Below, piece after piece: positions 48,886 through 61,008 of a stretch of DNA of 64,000 bases. The DNA comes from Lingula anatina (taxonomy: Eukaryota > Brachiopoda > Lingulata > Lingulida > Lingulidae), in NCBI RefSeq assembly GCF_001039355.2, contig NW_019775634.1, forward strand, positions 175,654-239,653, in the 5' to 3' direction. A model generated the notes under the pieces. The model worked only from the letters and a program-made list of their open reading frames with translations, ran no database searches and was not told the origin of the DNA. The stretch's first letter is position 1. Each line of letters starts with the position of its first letter. The position numbers and the translations under genes were made by a program.

Positions 48886-50758
48886 CCCCCCCCCCCCCAC
48901 CACCACCACCACCACCAATTCTCAAACTAGTGTCAGTCGCAAAAAGAGCATAAACAAATACACAACTGGATCGCTCTCTCCACACGTGTTCAGCTGCTTT
49001 TACATGTTTATTCCCATCCGTAAGTCAGACGGAGAAAAAATACGAGTTCAATGTCCCTGAGTTAATGTTATTATCGATCTCGCCGAAACAGATGTCTGTG
49101 CATTAAGATGCGTAGAAAGTACTGGATTCTTCCCAGTAAGCTTCGATAAATCATTTCTATTTTTGATGATATCTGCGTAGTATACTGACGTGTTGTTGCA
49201 CAATTAGGCCGTTACGGGACTGCTCGCGGCGATACACAGCGGCCAAATCGATATTATTGATGGAAGTCGCGGAATACTGTTGTGTCTAGAAGGTGGTGGA
49301 TTGTCTGACCTATGGAATTTCAATGCAATCTCATTTGGATAGTTTTGTAGCAAATGTGTTTACCGAACTGAGTATTTTCGAGACATCTCAAGACAAAATT
49401 ATGTGCGAAAAATCAGTTTTCAGTGGCTATTTATTTTCTCGCTTGACATCTCCTTTACAGTAGGCCTAAACTGTCACTTTGATTTTTTTTTCGCTTTTAA
49501 ATATTTACCTATTTTATAGTATATTCATACCTTACGGAAATGAGTATTTTTCTTTAATAATTAAATTTGAAATTTGAATTTGATGTTTACAAATTTGGTT
49601 ATAAAACGGCACGAAGCTACCAGCCACAGGCACAGAAGCATGCAGAGCACCGCCGTGCAGCGCCACCTTTTAACATCTATAAAAACTAAGTTTGTAACTT
49701 TAAACTATATATAAATATCATGGGACTATAATTTTTATCCTGCTTCTTTCAGTTCCTGAGAATTCATAAAAATAAATCGGCTACAGCAATGTTTAAGAAT
49801 ATGCGTGTACATTAAAAAAGGGCAAACCAGAATAAAGAAGCTACGTTTGTTAAACTTGATGGAACAAATAGTTGAGGCCTGTAGATAGCAATGTGTTAGA
49901 GGTTCTTGGGAGAGACACGATCGCAATTACTTTACAGTATTCTAAAACGCAATGAGCAGAAAATTACTGAAATTAAAAATTTTATCAGTGCGTGGACACA
50001 GTGCGTGGACACAGTGGCTAAAAACCAACTAAAATTCCACGATAAAAAAGAGGTATACGTTTTTGAAAATTTTCCTAGGTCAGATACACAATGCCTGCAT
50101 CTCCCTAAAAGCTACAATTCAGACCTTAAAAACACTTATAAAAATCTCTCATATAAGTATCTGACGTCGAAAGTTCATTTTTATCATGAAAATGTATAAT
50201 TGTTGATTTCGTTCACAGTAGTACGTTAGCAGTGCACCATAAGGGAATTTTTTAAAACACCAATAAAAAATTCTTTTTTTTAGCAAATAACATCTCTTCA
50301 TATGAGTTTCAAAATTTCAGATTAAATACATTGTAAACAACACATAGAAATATCATGAATTCCGTTTTGGTTAGTATGGAAACATCGTCGTTTACCCCAG
50401 GAAAATCCCCAAGAAATTTTTTTCTTCATATTATTATTATTGCTGGTGAATGGTTTGTCTCATACTACAATTAGTACGCCGTCTCCAAGGAGGTTGAACT
50501 CTCAAGTGAATGTATTGGTTCATAAAGCTATATTATGATTAGATTAAATTTTATCATAATCCCAGAATAACTTGTGTTTTCTTTCCATTCATCCTTTTAC
50601 ATTTATACATCGCTAGAAATTATTCTTTCTAATGACTATAACAAAACAATATATTTTATAGCTGCAACACAAAATTACAAAAAAATAAATAAAATAAATA
50701 AAAAAAATTAAAATTTGACGGTTTATCAGTGGAAAATGCATTAAAAATATTATGAGAT
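48886..50758. other. Intergenic DNA
   Basis: C run and (CAC)n at 48886-48917. The 97-codon frame at 49906-50199 includes a 13-bp tandem duplication (GTGCGTGGACACA) and has no motif. Confidence 0.6.
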
Positions 50759-51844
50759 CTACGGTGGGATGCACGGATTCTGTTGCCACCATTGTAGAAT
50801 ATCATCATAATATGTTCTCGAATCGGTATCATTATTAATACTCTTACAGACGTTGCACCATTCATAATATTCGTCGACGGATGTGACGTTCTCCTTGCTG
50901 CGCAAATATCGAATGTATCTGCTATCATCTTTGTCTATTTCTATTAAAAAATTAGCAAGATCCTTCGGTGTTTTGAACTTCCTTGCGTCTATAAACCAGT
51001 CAGGTTTTATACCATAAAATGAGTAGTTGACCCCACTTCGAACAACACTTACAATGTCGTGTTTTAGAGTCTTAAAATACTTCTCTGTGATGTAATAATT
51101 CGCCAGACTATTCTCGAATGAGAGATAGAATTTATAAGTTTCATAGATATGTTTTTCACATGGCGTATGGGCGGGGCACTTCATTGGACCGCAGGCGCCA
51201 TATATGTCTACAGGTATGTATCGTTGTAGTTCCTTCACATACTTCTCTCTCTTTCCTGGAGTGTTACAATTACTTACAAACCAAGCCACTTTCTTACTTT
51301 TTAGACTCATAATAGCGGAATAGTTTCTTTTCTTTGTTGTTGTCATCGGTTTCAATTCACTATAATTTGCTATGAAATCAGAATCTGCCCTATACGTCAT
51401 CGTCCAGTTAAAAACTCCTTTCCAGTTCTTTAAATGTTTCAAATCGTAATAGCAAGGGCTTTCCATCATATTCAGAAGCCACCTCTGGTTTGGAAGTTTA
51501 AACTGGGGCCTGTCTCCCAATTCTAAAGCATGGAACGCAATGACATCAGCCTCTTTTAAGCGAGATCTTTGATCCGTCATTTCGCAAACTACTGGACAGT
51601 CTTTTAAACGTTCGAACGGCACAGTTCCCAATGGGTCAAACCCCCAATGATTTAATCCGAAAAATTTAGTCCAAAATAAAATGACTTTAGGTTTGGTCCC
51701 ATTATAATATTGTTTTTGTGGTGTTGGAGTCAGCATTGGGATTGGCGGAATAATTTCCAATGCAAACATAAGTAAAATCAAACTGCAAATTCCGGCAATC
51801 AAACCCACTGCAAACACCTTCTTGCGTCCTTGAGCGTCAGCCAT
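50759..51844 (-). CDS. Alpha-1,3-fucosyltransferase (GT10), copy 1, 361 aa
   Basis: A type II Golgi enzyme that moves fucose from GDP-fucose to GlcNAc of N-acetyllactosamine or N-glycan acceptors (known for the family; acceptor here unknown). Seen: a short cytosolic tail, a membrane anchor at about residues 10-32, then the GT10 catalytic domain. Landmarks are ESP (128-130), FNWTMTYRADSD (145-156), WFVSNCN (188-194), VDIYGACG (212-219), YKFYLSFENS (237-246), YITEK (251-255) and WFIDA (283-287). Length matches vertebrate FUT3-7/9 enzymes. N-glycosylation sequons include NGT, NWT and NYS. The coding region is one exon. A splice acceptor (TTATTAACAG) ends at 51854, nine bases before the ATG, so the first intron lies in the 5' UTR. 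A close paralogue lies head to head at 62.3 kb. Confidence 0.95.
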   Translation of the reverse strand: MADAQGRKKVFAVGLIAGICSLILLMFALEIIPPIPMLTPTPQKQYYNGTKPKVILFWTKFFGLNHWGFDPLGTVPFERLKDCPVVCEMTDQRSRLKEADVIAFHALELGDRPQFKLPNQRWLLNMMESPCYYDLKHLKNWKGVFNWTMTYRADSDFIANYSELKPMTTTKKRNYSAIMSLKSKKVAWFVSNCNTPGKREKYVKELQRYIPVDIYGACGPMKCPAHTPCEKHIYETYKFYLSFENSLANYYITEKYFKTLKHDIVSVVRSGVNYSFYGIKPDWFIDARKFKTPKDLANFLIEIDKDDSRYIRYLRSKENVTSVDEYYEWCNVCKSINNDTDSRTYYDDILQWWQQNPCIPP

Positions 51845-51900
51845 GGGTCACACCTGTTAATAAAACAAAAGCATTCAAGAATAAAAATAACAAAGAGGCA
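51845..51900 (-). promoter_or_regulatory. 5' UTR intron acceptor of fucosyltransferase copy 1
   Basis: On the minus strand a T-rich tract runs into ...TTATTAACAG, then GTGTGAC and the ATG. The same tract (CTCTTTT...TTGTTTGATTACCAG, GTGTGAC) precedes copy 2 at 62281-62334. A non-coding first exon further upstream is therefore likely in both genes; I cannot place it. Confidence 0.6.
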
Positions 51901-52601
51901 ATAGTTATTGATATCTATTATCTATGTCTTAATTTAAACTTTTTTGTTTGCTTTCTGGACTTTTTTTATCAAGAGAATGAAGGCGCAAGAGACCCCAAAT
52001 CGTTATTTATACAGAAAGCATAAAGGAATGTCTAGTAACAGTTAGCGAGTTTCGGACGAGCAAAGACAAAACTGCATTTTGAACTGCATTCAGGTTTGAA
52101 ACAGTAACTCTACTATTTAACACTTACTAATAACAGCTGTAAGCACACTGCGACTGACCACATACAGGCGGTTGAATGCCACTTTAAAATGACAACAAGG
52201 GAAACATTCAATCTAATTTGTGCTATGAATGAAAATCAAATATAGTATCAAATAGCTAGCAAGTGAGGGATTCTGAACAGAAGGAAAATGGTCTAATTTT
52301 TCAACCAAAAAACATGCCAAGTGTTATCGCCTGTTGTCTTTCTCAGTGACAATGACAAAGGTAGAATAGTTTTGACCATAATATAAGCGAACTGAATAAA
52401 AGATTGATTTGAAGTAAAATTTTGCCACAAAACCCGAATAGATGTCACCATACAGTTCTAAATAGCATAACGTATAGAAATACAAATCGCCAGCGTCTCA
52501 TATTTTCCGAAAATTGATGATTGAACGGATATTTATGTTTCTTTCTTAGATATTAATAACCCTCTGTCGTTTTCGGCAACTCATTTGAATAACTGCGCTA
52601 G
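51901..52601. other. Upstream region or 5' intron of fucosyltransferase copy 1
   Basis: The acceptor before the ATG means this stretch is probably intron and possibly includes the untranslated first exon. No exon boundary can be fixed. Confidence 0.4.
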
Positions 52602-53995
52602 ACATTTCTACTTCAGTTTGGCGGCCTTTTATGAACTGAAGGGACAGATAAATAGGTCAATTCAGTATACGACCAGTTATTTATAGAAGGTGCAGTTTTT
52701 AAACACTTTTATGGCCGATTGAGTGATAAATTCAGTTTATCCCTTTGAACGTCGACTTAACTCTTGTCGTAAAAGAAACTAATACAAGTGGTTTATACGT
52801 ACTTTGACCGCGAGATAGTGAATTGTCGGTAATAGCTACCCTCAGTAATAATCTCCTTTTACAAAAGCCAAACTCTTTGTTAAAAAAAACTCAATCAACT
52901 AAGTTTAAATGTTGGAACAAATACATTAACTATTGGTATGTATGGGAAAGTTGTCGTTTAACCCAGGAAAATGTGCTTTATGCTACTTTTCCTACCAAAA
53001 TGAATAGAAGCAACGTGCCTTTTTTTTAGTTCTTCAGTGAGAGCGACCCGTGGCGTTCAAATCTTGCTCAAATCTAGACTGTGTGTCACAGATTGATTTA
53101 TTTGGTCTGAGTCCGACAACCCGGTCACGGTTACGGAGCGTTGTTGTGCTCATATCGCTGTAACAAAATCCACGTAGTTCAAAGTCGTCTGGTGGATTGT
53201 CACGCTGTATCCGAAAATATACTAACCACAATACTCCGACTAACCCTAAGCTTTTCAATCATATGGAACCCCGGACTTCGATTCCTAGGACTGCCATTCT
53301 TGTCACACCAGCTCAAAATCTTCAGACAAAGACATTCCCTTTAAACCGCCGAGCAACGAAAGAACACTGCCAATTATAGAGTAACAATGAAAAAGGGAAC
53401 CCTTTCTATTCACCCAATCTTCAGATCCAAACGACAGCATACAAATAATGAACGCCTCTCACATATGCCTCCCTACGCGTCGTCCCTGCGGGGGACAGTC
53501 ATCAAATCTCGGCTCCATTCGACCGGAGGCGGACAGACCATTACAGGATTTAGCGGTCTTCCTTTCATGTAGGGTCTGCCATATCTGAGCCTTAGACCAG
53601 TTAGTCCTCGGATCTTTCATTCTGAATGGGGCCTAAGTAACAGATCCACGGATCAAATAGGACCGATCCACTTGAATGCTTGTTGCCTAATCCCTGCAGG
53701 AAATGTATTCAATGTCTAATCCTGAATTAAGGGGCAAGTAGGTCGCCATATTTGATCTGCGGATCTGTTAGTCCTCTGTTCTAAATGCGCTCATTCAGAA
53801 GGACATACTAACAGATCCACGCATCAAATATGGCCGACCCACTTGAATGCTTGTTGCGTAATCCCCGCGGGGAATCTATTCAGTGTCTACTTGGCAAGCT
53901 TTTTAGTGGGTCGCCAAATTTGATCCGCGGACCTGTTCTGAATGCGCTCTATGATACACGGCAGCGCATGAAACTAGGGCTCTATTTCCATAGAT
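52602..53995 (+). repeat. Direct duplication F, first copy
   Basis: Matches 53998-55423. Carries about 190 bp (near 53125-53320) missing from the second copy, and lacks the MITE at 54842. Ends inside a family A MITE at N 53996. Confidence 0.85.
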
Positions 53996-53997
53996 NT

Positions 53998-55423
53998 ACA
54001 TTTCTACTTCAGTTTGGCGGCCTTTTATGAACTGAAGGGACAGATAAATAGGTCAATTCAGTATACGACCAGTTATTTATAGAAGGTGCAGTTTTTAAAC
54101 ACTTTTATGGCCGATTAAGTGATAAATTCAGTTTATCACTTCGAACGTCGACTTAACTCTTGTCGTAAAAGAAACTAATACAAGTGGTTTATACGTACTT
54201 TGATCGCGAGATAGTGAATTGTCGGTGATAACTACCCTCAGTAATAATCTCCTTTTACAAAAGCCAAACTTTTTGTTAAAAAAACTCAATCAACTAAGTT
54301 TAAATGTTGGAACAAATACATTTACTATTGGTATGTATGGGAAAGTTGTCGTTTAACCCAGGAAAATGTGCTTTATGCTACTTTTCCTACCAAAATGAAT
54401 AGAAGCAACGTGCCTTTTTTTTAGTTCTTCAGTGAGAGCGACCCGTGGCGTTCAAATCTTGCTCAAATCTAGACTGTGTGTAACAGATTGATTTATTTGG
54501 TCTGAGTCTGACAACCCTTCTTCAGACATAGACAGTCCCTTTAAACCGCCGAGCAACGAAAGAACACTGCCAATTATAGAGTAACAATGAAAAAGGGAAC
54601 CCTTTCTATTCACCCAATCTTCAGATCCAAACGACAGCATACAAATAATGAACGCCTCTCACATATGCCTCCCTTCGCGTCGTCCCTGAGGGGGACAGTC
54701 ATCAAATCTCGGCTCCATTCGACCGGAGGCGGACAGACCATTACAGGATTGAGCGGTCTTCCTTTCATTTAGGTCTGCCATATCTGAGCCTTAGACCAGT
54801 TAGTAGGCCTACTCGGATTTTTCATTTTGAATGGGGCCTAAGGCTGTATTCCCAGAGCTTTTAGATCGATCTATCCCCGCGGGGAGTCTCACTAGATTAC
54901 TGTCAGATAATCCGGCTTAAATGTCCGTCCCGCCTGCTACAAGCTGTAAGGGGGTAATTAACTTTCGTGTCCGCTCGGCTGACAGCTATTTAGCGTGAAC
55001 CCCCAGGGAGTTAGGTCGATCTAAAGTAGTCTCTGGAAATGGGGTCTAACAGAACCACGGATCAAATAGGGCATACCCACTTGAACGCTTGTTGCCTAAT
55101 CCCTGCAGGAAATGTATTCAGTGTCTAATCCTGAATTAAGCGGCAAGCTTTTAAGTAGGTCGCCATATTTGATCTTCGGATCTGTTAGTCCACTGTTCTA
55201 AATGCGCTCATTCAGAAGGACATACTAACAGATCCACGCATCAAATATGGCCGACCCACTTGAATTCTTGTTGCGTAATCCCCGCGGGGAATCTATTCAG
55301 TGTCTACTTGGCAAGCTTTTTAGTGGGTCGCCAAATTTGATCCGCGGACATGTTAGTCCGCTGTTCTGAATGCGCTCTATGATACACGGCAGCGCATGAA
55401 ACTAGGGCTCTATTCCCATAGAT
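53998..55423 (+). repeat. Direct duplication F, second copy
   Basis: Begins directly after N 53996 with the sequence found at 52602. Short open frames shared by both copies (for example 53387-53572 and 54587-54772) have no recognised motif. Confidence 0.85.
54842..55046 (+). mobile_element. Harbinger-like MITE, family A, copy 2
   Basis: 205 bp flanked by TAA (54839-54841 and 55047-55049), over 90% like the copy at 7.15 kb. The presumed allele at 53634-53640 lacks it and reads TAAGTAA, the expected excision footprint. Confidence 0.8.
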
Positions 55424-55948
55424 TTTAGATCGATCTATCCCCGCGGGGAGTCTCACTAGATTCCTTTCAGATAATCCGACTTAAGGGGACTTATAGTAAA
55501 AGGACCAAAGTCATAGAAACAAAGCCCTGGGCTTGTAAGTTTTAATAAAAAATTAAAACAAACTTCCCAGAAGGCCAATTAAAGACGGGGATTAAGTACA
55601 GTGTCCAACGGATGACGCTCTGGCGCCAATTTGAGGGGAAAAATGCCGTTTTCGGTATTGGGATTTTCTCTATAACCAAGACAGCTATTCAAGTGATTCA
55701 AAAGGCCTCATAAAGCTGGGTGAAAGCACTACAGCGCGGTACCAGGGAATTGTCTTTAACTATTTACTTTTGATTTTATCATCTTTTACGTTAAATCAGC
55801 CNCTGTCCCCTTAAATGTCCGTCCCGCCTACTACAAGCTGTAAGGGGTAATTAACTTTCGTGTCCGCCCGGCTGACAGCTATTTAGCGTGAACCCCCAGG
55901 GAGTTAGGTCGATCTAAAGAAGTCGATCTAATCTATGGAAATGGGGTG
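55406..55948 (+). mobile_element. Harbinger-like MITE, family A, copy 3, carrying a nested insertion
   Basis: Starts GGCTCTATTCCC and ends GGAAATGGGGTG, next to TAG on the left and TAA on the right. It is split by a 326-bp TTAA element at 55485-55810. A truncated start of the same element is seen at 53976-53995, where the other allele contig ends in N. Confidence 0.75.
55485..55810 (+). mobile_element. Nested TTAA-target element (piggyBac/Kolobok type)
   Basis: 326 bp with inverted ends GGGGAC / GTCCCC, flanked by TTAA at 55481-55484 and 55811-55814. The uninterrupted relatives at 7.2 and 54.9 kb carry a single TTAA at this point, so the insertion is clean. TTAA targets belong to piggyBac and Kolobok elements. 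One N lies inside at 55802. No coding frame. Confidence 0.8.
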
Positions 55949-55951
55949 TAA

Positions 55952-57304
55952 GTCTACTGGTTCTATGTTAACGGTCACCCATGCCCCCCTCTCTCGAATA
56001 GATATATGTGTCCATGATCAATATTTACCTGGCACTATCAAGATTCAAAGTACAACCCAATGAATATACTGAATCAGCCTCTTGTTTTGGGACGGCCTAC
56101 TGGGAGCATATAGTATACACTGCATTGAATTATAGCCTCAGAACAGTTCAAATTTCATTAAAATTGTTCGTCTCAAATACAGACTTTGATCAATTGTTAC
56201 AGTACTCACCTAAAATGTTTAAACCTTACTTGTATGCAGATGTGACAGGTGTGAATCCACAAAGAAGCTACCAAGATCTAGCTGGTAGGCATATTTGCCG
56301 CTGCCGCTTTCATTATTTTAATTCAATTCTACTGATGAAAATGTACTACGCCAATACAAAAATTTCACAAACTGTTGTGAGGAAATTGAAATGTAACTAT
56401 TAAAAAACACACACACACAAAAAAAACCCGAAATACAGAGAACAGTCTCAGCACGACGGCCAAATCACGTGTGGTGGTATATCTATACACAGTCCAGATA
56501 TTGGCATCAGCATAGGATTTAAACTACTGCGCATGCGCTAAAAGCGCGCTTTTTGAAATAGACAATTGTTGAAATTGAGAAAGCCTGCCTGTGTTTACCG
56601 TCTGATTGATTTGACTTAATTTACTCTCTGGTGTCGTTTTGAGAGCGCACATTGGAAATGTCCTGTTGATTGTATGTATTAAAAGATGAATCCATCAGAT
56701 TTATCTTAGAATAACATTTATTTTGCCTTCATTATAAGGGAATTCCCACTCCTGATATATATATATGCTTCGTGTGGCAGATTGAAAATATTATTGCAAA
56801 ATGCATTTAAAATCGTATAGGAAGGTTAATTGCAGGCAGTGCTGCGAGGATGTTCTTATGCGTGGGCGAAATTAACCAATATGAAAGTTTTAACTTCTGC
56901 TTCCTTGTTTAGAGTGCCAGTTTTAATTTTCCCAAAGCGAGGCAATGGTACCTTACACTGCCATACAATTAGTAATATCGTAAAAATCGATATTTTAAAA
57001 TGAAGATCATAGTTTAGCATACATCAAAAGACTTCTTGTTTATCACTGGAATCTTCAATAATACACGATATAATAAGATCTATAGCGAGGCCTATTTATT
57101 AGTTAAATGGATATTTGGTAGAATTTGGAGACTAAAAACCACAGAGTTGTCTGGTTCCATATCGAGGCACAATGTTTTGTTCGTGTGCTATTGGAATCAC
57201 GCTAATCTCGATGTACTGCTTCAGGTTTGGAACCTATAAATGCCGTCACGACCTATTGTCTGCCGCCATGTGGCATAGCTTTACATAGAAGTCTTTCCAA
57301 TATA
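55952..57304. other. No recognised gene
   Basis: The 131-codon frame at 56008-56403 has no motif I recognise. Confidence 0.55.
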
Positions 57305-57608
57305 TACCCCAAATGGCGTTCGTGGAGTTGGACCCACACTTGCATACGTAGCACAAAATAGTCAATTATTCTCTCAGTCAGACTACGTAGACATTTGACG
57401 TGTCTGTGGTGGCCCTGTCTTGCTACCACCGTCCATCTTATCTATCTGCGTCGACCCAGGGATTTCCAAATTTCCTCAGCACTGCCACATAGCAATTTCA
57501 GGAAAGAGTGATCAGCAGGAAGTGTGACGCGGAGTGGGCACCCCATTCACCGAACACTCCGACATATTGTTTTATCTGCAGATTTATCACAAGTATAATG
57601 TGGACCAG
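57305..57608 (+). repeat. Inverted repeat, left arm
   Basis: About 300 bp that reappears reverse-complemented at 59805-60075 at roughly 85% identity. Shared blocks include CTTGCTACCACCGTCCATCT, GTCGACCCAGGGAT and CAGGAAAGAGTGATCAGC as aligned. Open frames are broken and the differences are not codon-like, so it is probably a dispersed repeat. Confidence 0.7.
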
Positions 57609-59804
57609 AACAAAAGATTGGTGAACTGAAGGCAGTTATCACAGCAAAAATCAGGGAAATTCCCGAAGAGGAACGTGGCTGAATAATTGAAAATTTTGCG
57701 CGACGAGTGCCTCTAACGCCGCGGAGGCCATCTGAAGCATTTTTTGATAGAACGTGGTTTTTTGCAAAGCTACCATGATAACCGAAACTTTGAGAATGAT
57801 CGCACAGAGACTGAAGATTTAGTCCAGCAAATTAGGCCTACTGTAATTTCTTAGATCTTATTCAAATACCAAAGAATACACACTTGTTAGGCCTTCTCTA
57901 CGCATTTATATATTATGTAGGTAATACAGTAAGGACGTGGAAAATATGCAGACTCAAACTTTGTTTGTTAATAGGCAATATGTAAATGAAATCCCTGGCA
58001 GTAGGCCTACTTGATTCCAATATAATCATATTGCAAATGGCGGCCATATAAAATTTTTTTAAAAGTCCGATGAAACGAACTTGATGCCCACCAGATATAT
58101 ATTGGATATATATATATTATAAGGGTAAAATGGGTGTAGAAAAGAATGAAAATCAAAATTAAATCTATTATGAACACTATTTCCCCCCAGGCATTTTTGT
58201 CAAAATGACGAAGGATAGGCCTACACAATTTACATATTTAAAGGCTTTTATTAAAGGAATGGAAAACGCTGAGAAACAATCTAAATTTGACCATGGTCAC
58301 TGAATCTCCCTGGTTGTAGTTGATAAACATATAACCTATTACTATGAAATTGGCGGCCTCTCACACTAGGATTCCTAAGAACTATTAGTACGTCTGAGAT
58401 TTTAGAGGCTTTACAGAAAAGCATTGTGGTAAAATAACAGAAATGAAAACTGTTGCATTACTTTCCAGATTGGCCCAAAAATGGCTTAGTTTCCTGGATT
58501 TTTATAGTTTGTCTACTGTCTGTTGACTCTTTCAGAACAGCAGTAGATTTTTTTGCTCTGCTCGCATATTTTGTGCAATAAAATTGTATACAATTGCATA
58601 TAACCCTCTCTGCAATAATAAAAAAAAAGAAATAGGTTACTGCTACTTCTTAGTGCCTAACATCCGCAAACATTCTCTCTCCTGTTGCGTCCACGCTGAA
58701 CAGGCTCAGTGATCGACAACCTATTCAGATTCGTAAAAATTCTCGTCACGACCTCGGTTTTAGGTTACTCCTTGGTCTCACGTGACCTTGCCAAGACGGG
58801 ATTGTGTAAATCCCACGTTCATTCCCTTTTCCAAAAGGCTTAATTTACTATCGTAATAATGTGTAATATATGATATTTTAGATACTTTGCATATATCGTT
58901 GAATGACTATTGAATAATGAATCTCATAAACCGTGGAACATTGGAAGGGCGCTGTTAACAATACGTCTCACGTGACGTCATTTTGCAGACCACCATATTC
59001 AATTTCAAGGTACCACCGTACAACTTGGAGAAAGTCAAACTATGTTCAAAGCATAGCACAAGAAATCGCGTTACTGTTAGAAAGAGGACGTTCGCAGCAC
59101 TGAATAAAAAACTTGCTGACTGAAATCCATGGAGTTCACATCTCTAGGCTAGGTTATTCGTTTTGAGGGAATGTAGTCATTCTTGACGTCGCACTACACA
59201 CTGTACAACAATGGAGAAATTCAGCAGAGGTATGAAAAGATTATTCTTTAATGACCCCGCCAAAGAACTAGTGGCCACCTAGTACATGCTAAAATTAATA
59301 ACAGAATTTCTGTCCTTAGTGTAATGTGCACTGAATTGAATGGTACACGTCACCTAGGTGTGTAAAGCAAGGTCGGTCTCTGTGCTCGATTTAATCTATT
59401 TGAACAGACGTAAACGGTACGTAAGGCAGGTGTTTTCAGTCCGAATACCTGCCGATTAACCAAGCGTATTGTATTGTCTGCCCGCCAGCATAATGGCGGA
59501 GTTCACGTAGGCCTATAGTATAGTACCTACCTGGAATGATTCATCATGTGTAGTAAAATGCAAACGTTCCATATGATGTGACTGTCACACTAAACCTCAG
59601 TTATCGATCGATCAGTTTTATGAAATAGATACAACATTCCAGTTATTTTACAATGGTTGATCACCACAGCGATTTGAGAGCAGGTGGGGTACACATAGGC
59701 CTATTATTTTTTTCTACTATAATAATGCTTGACTTTATATTTGGTAAATAAAAAGCGTATGAATGAATAGTGACATAATTTTTAGCTATCCGGATTAGAT
59801 AGTC
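57609..59804. other. Intergenic, TAGGCCTA-rich
   Basis: Five of the eight TAGGCCTA octamers lie between 57.8 and 59.7 kb. No gene seen. Confidence 0.6.
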
Positions 59805-60075
59805 CTCTCCACATTATTCTTGAGATAACCCCGCAGATAAAACAATATGTCAGGGTGGTCGGTGAACGAGGTATCCACTCAACGTCATACTTCCCGCTGA
59901 TCACTCTTTCCTGAAATTGTCATGTAGCAGTGCCGAGGAAGTTTGGACATCCCTGGGTCGACGCATGGGATAGATCAAGATGGACGGTGGTAGCAAGACA
60001 AGGCCACCACACACACATCAAATGAATACTAAGTCTGGCTAATTGACTATTTCGTGAACACCATTTGGAGTTAAA
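59805..60075 (-). repeat. Inverted repeat, right arm
   Basis: Partner of the arm at 57.3 kb, 2.2 kb away. Both arms lie between the head-to-head fucosyltransferase genes but are not centred on the gene pair. Confidence 0.7.
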
Positions 60076-60999
60076 CCTAGTTTTTTTTTTTTAGCATTTT
60101 TGAGACACACCCTGGCTCTCTGTCAGTATAATTACCCATAATGAAGTGTGCTGCATGATGATTAGAAATACCAGTATATTAAATCACTACATTTGGAATA
60201 TCAAAAGTGCAACTTTAACAAAAAAAAAACATTTATCAGAACATATAACTTGTTACTATATATAACTAGTATATATGTTGAAACTTTTAAAAAATCTCTG
60301 GTCACCCACTGGACTTCACCCTTTGTCTGCCAGTCAAAGATACATTGACGCTCAAACGTGCACAACTGCACTGTAAATAACTCGTGATTGAAGGTGCCTC
60401 GCCCACTTGTCATCTAACACCCTTGTCAACTGATGAACACGTTCTCCATTTTAAATAAAATGCACAGCAGTATCACAAAAGTTTGCCAATGCGCAGCACA
60501 CCTTCAAAGAACATTGTTTCCATTTTAAGAGGATCATTTTTCTGTGCTGATGCGAAAAAAAATTGGAGAGGCAGTACTTTTGCTGTTGGCATTGAATTAT
60601 TCTGCATGGCAACATCAATTACTCTGTCAATACAAATACTCTGGGTTATTTTTCTTTTTTGCTCAACATCTACAACTAAAAGACATGAATTACTGCTAAA
60701 ATACTGGGTTGTTCTATCGTGCTAACGTACTACTGTACCTACACTATTTATTGATTTATATTATATTGCATTGTATTGTAGGTCATCAAAACATTGCCCA
60801 TTGTCGTACCAGCTGATCTTTCTGATGTGTTGAAAGGCATGAGAAGCAAAAAGGGAAGTAAAAAACCGGTTTCGTGTGACATTTTTACTACAGTTTGCGA
60901 AACATGCGCCACGCGCAAAGGATAATATGATATATCATCGGTCCAGTTTGGTGGATTAAGTGGATCAATAAGGAAGTATATCGGTAAATATGGGTCGTA
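60076..60999. other. No recognised gene
   Basis: AT-rich; the 80-codon frame at 60483 lacks motifs. Confidence 0.6.
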
Positions 61000-61008
61000 T
61001 TTGTCGTG

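Noticed and set aside
56008-56403. 131-codon plus-strand frame near the fucosyltransferase cluster
   Set aside because: No similarity to GT10 motifs or any family I recognise. It may still be worth a database search.
57305-60075. Coding exons in the inverted repeat arms
   Set aside because: The best shared frame (QYVxVxGExGxHSxS...) stops at the same TGA in both arms, and most differences change the amino acid.
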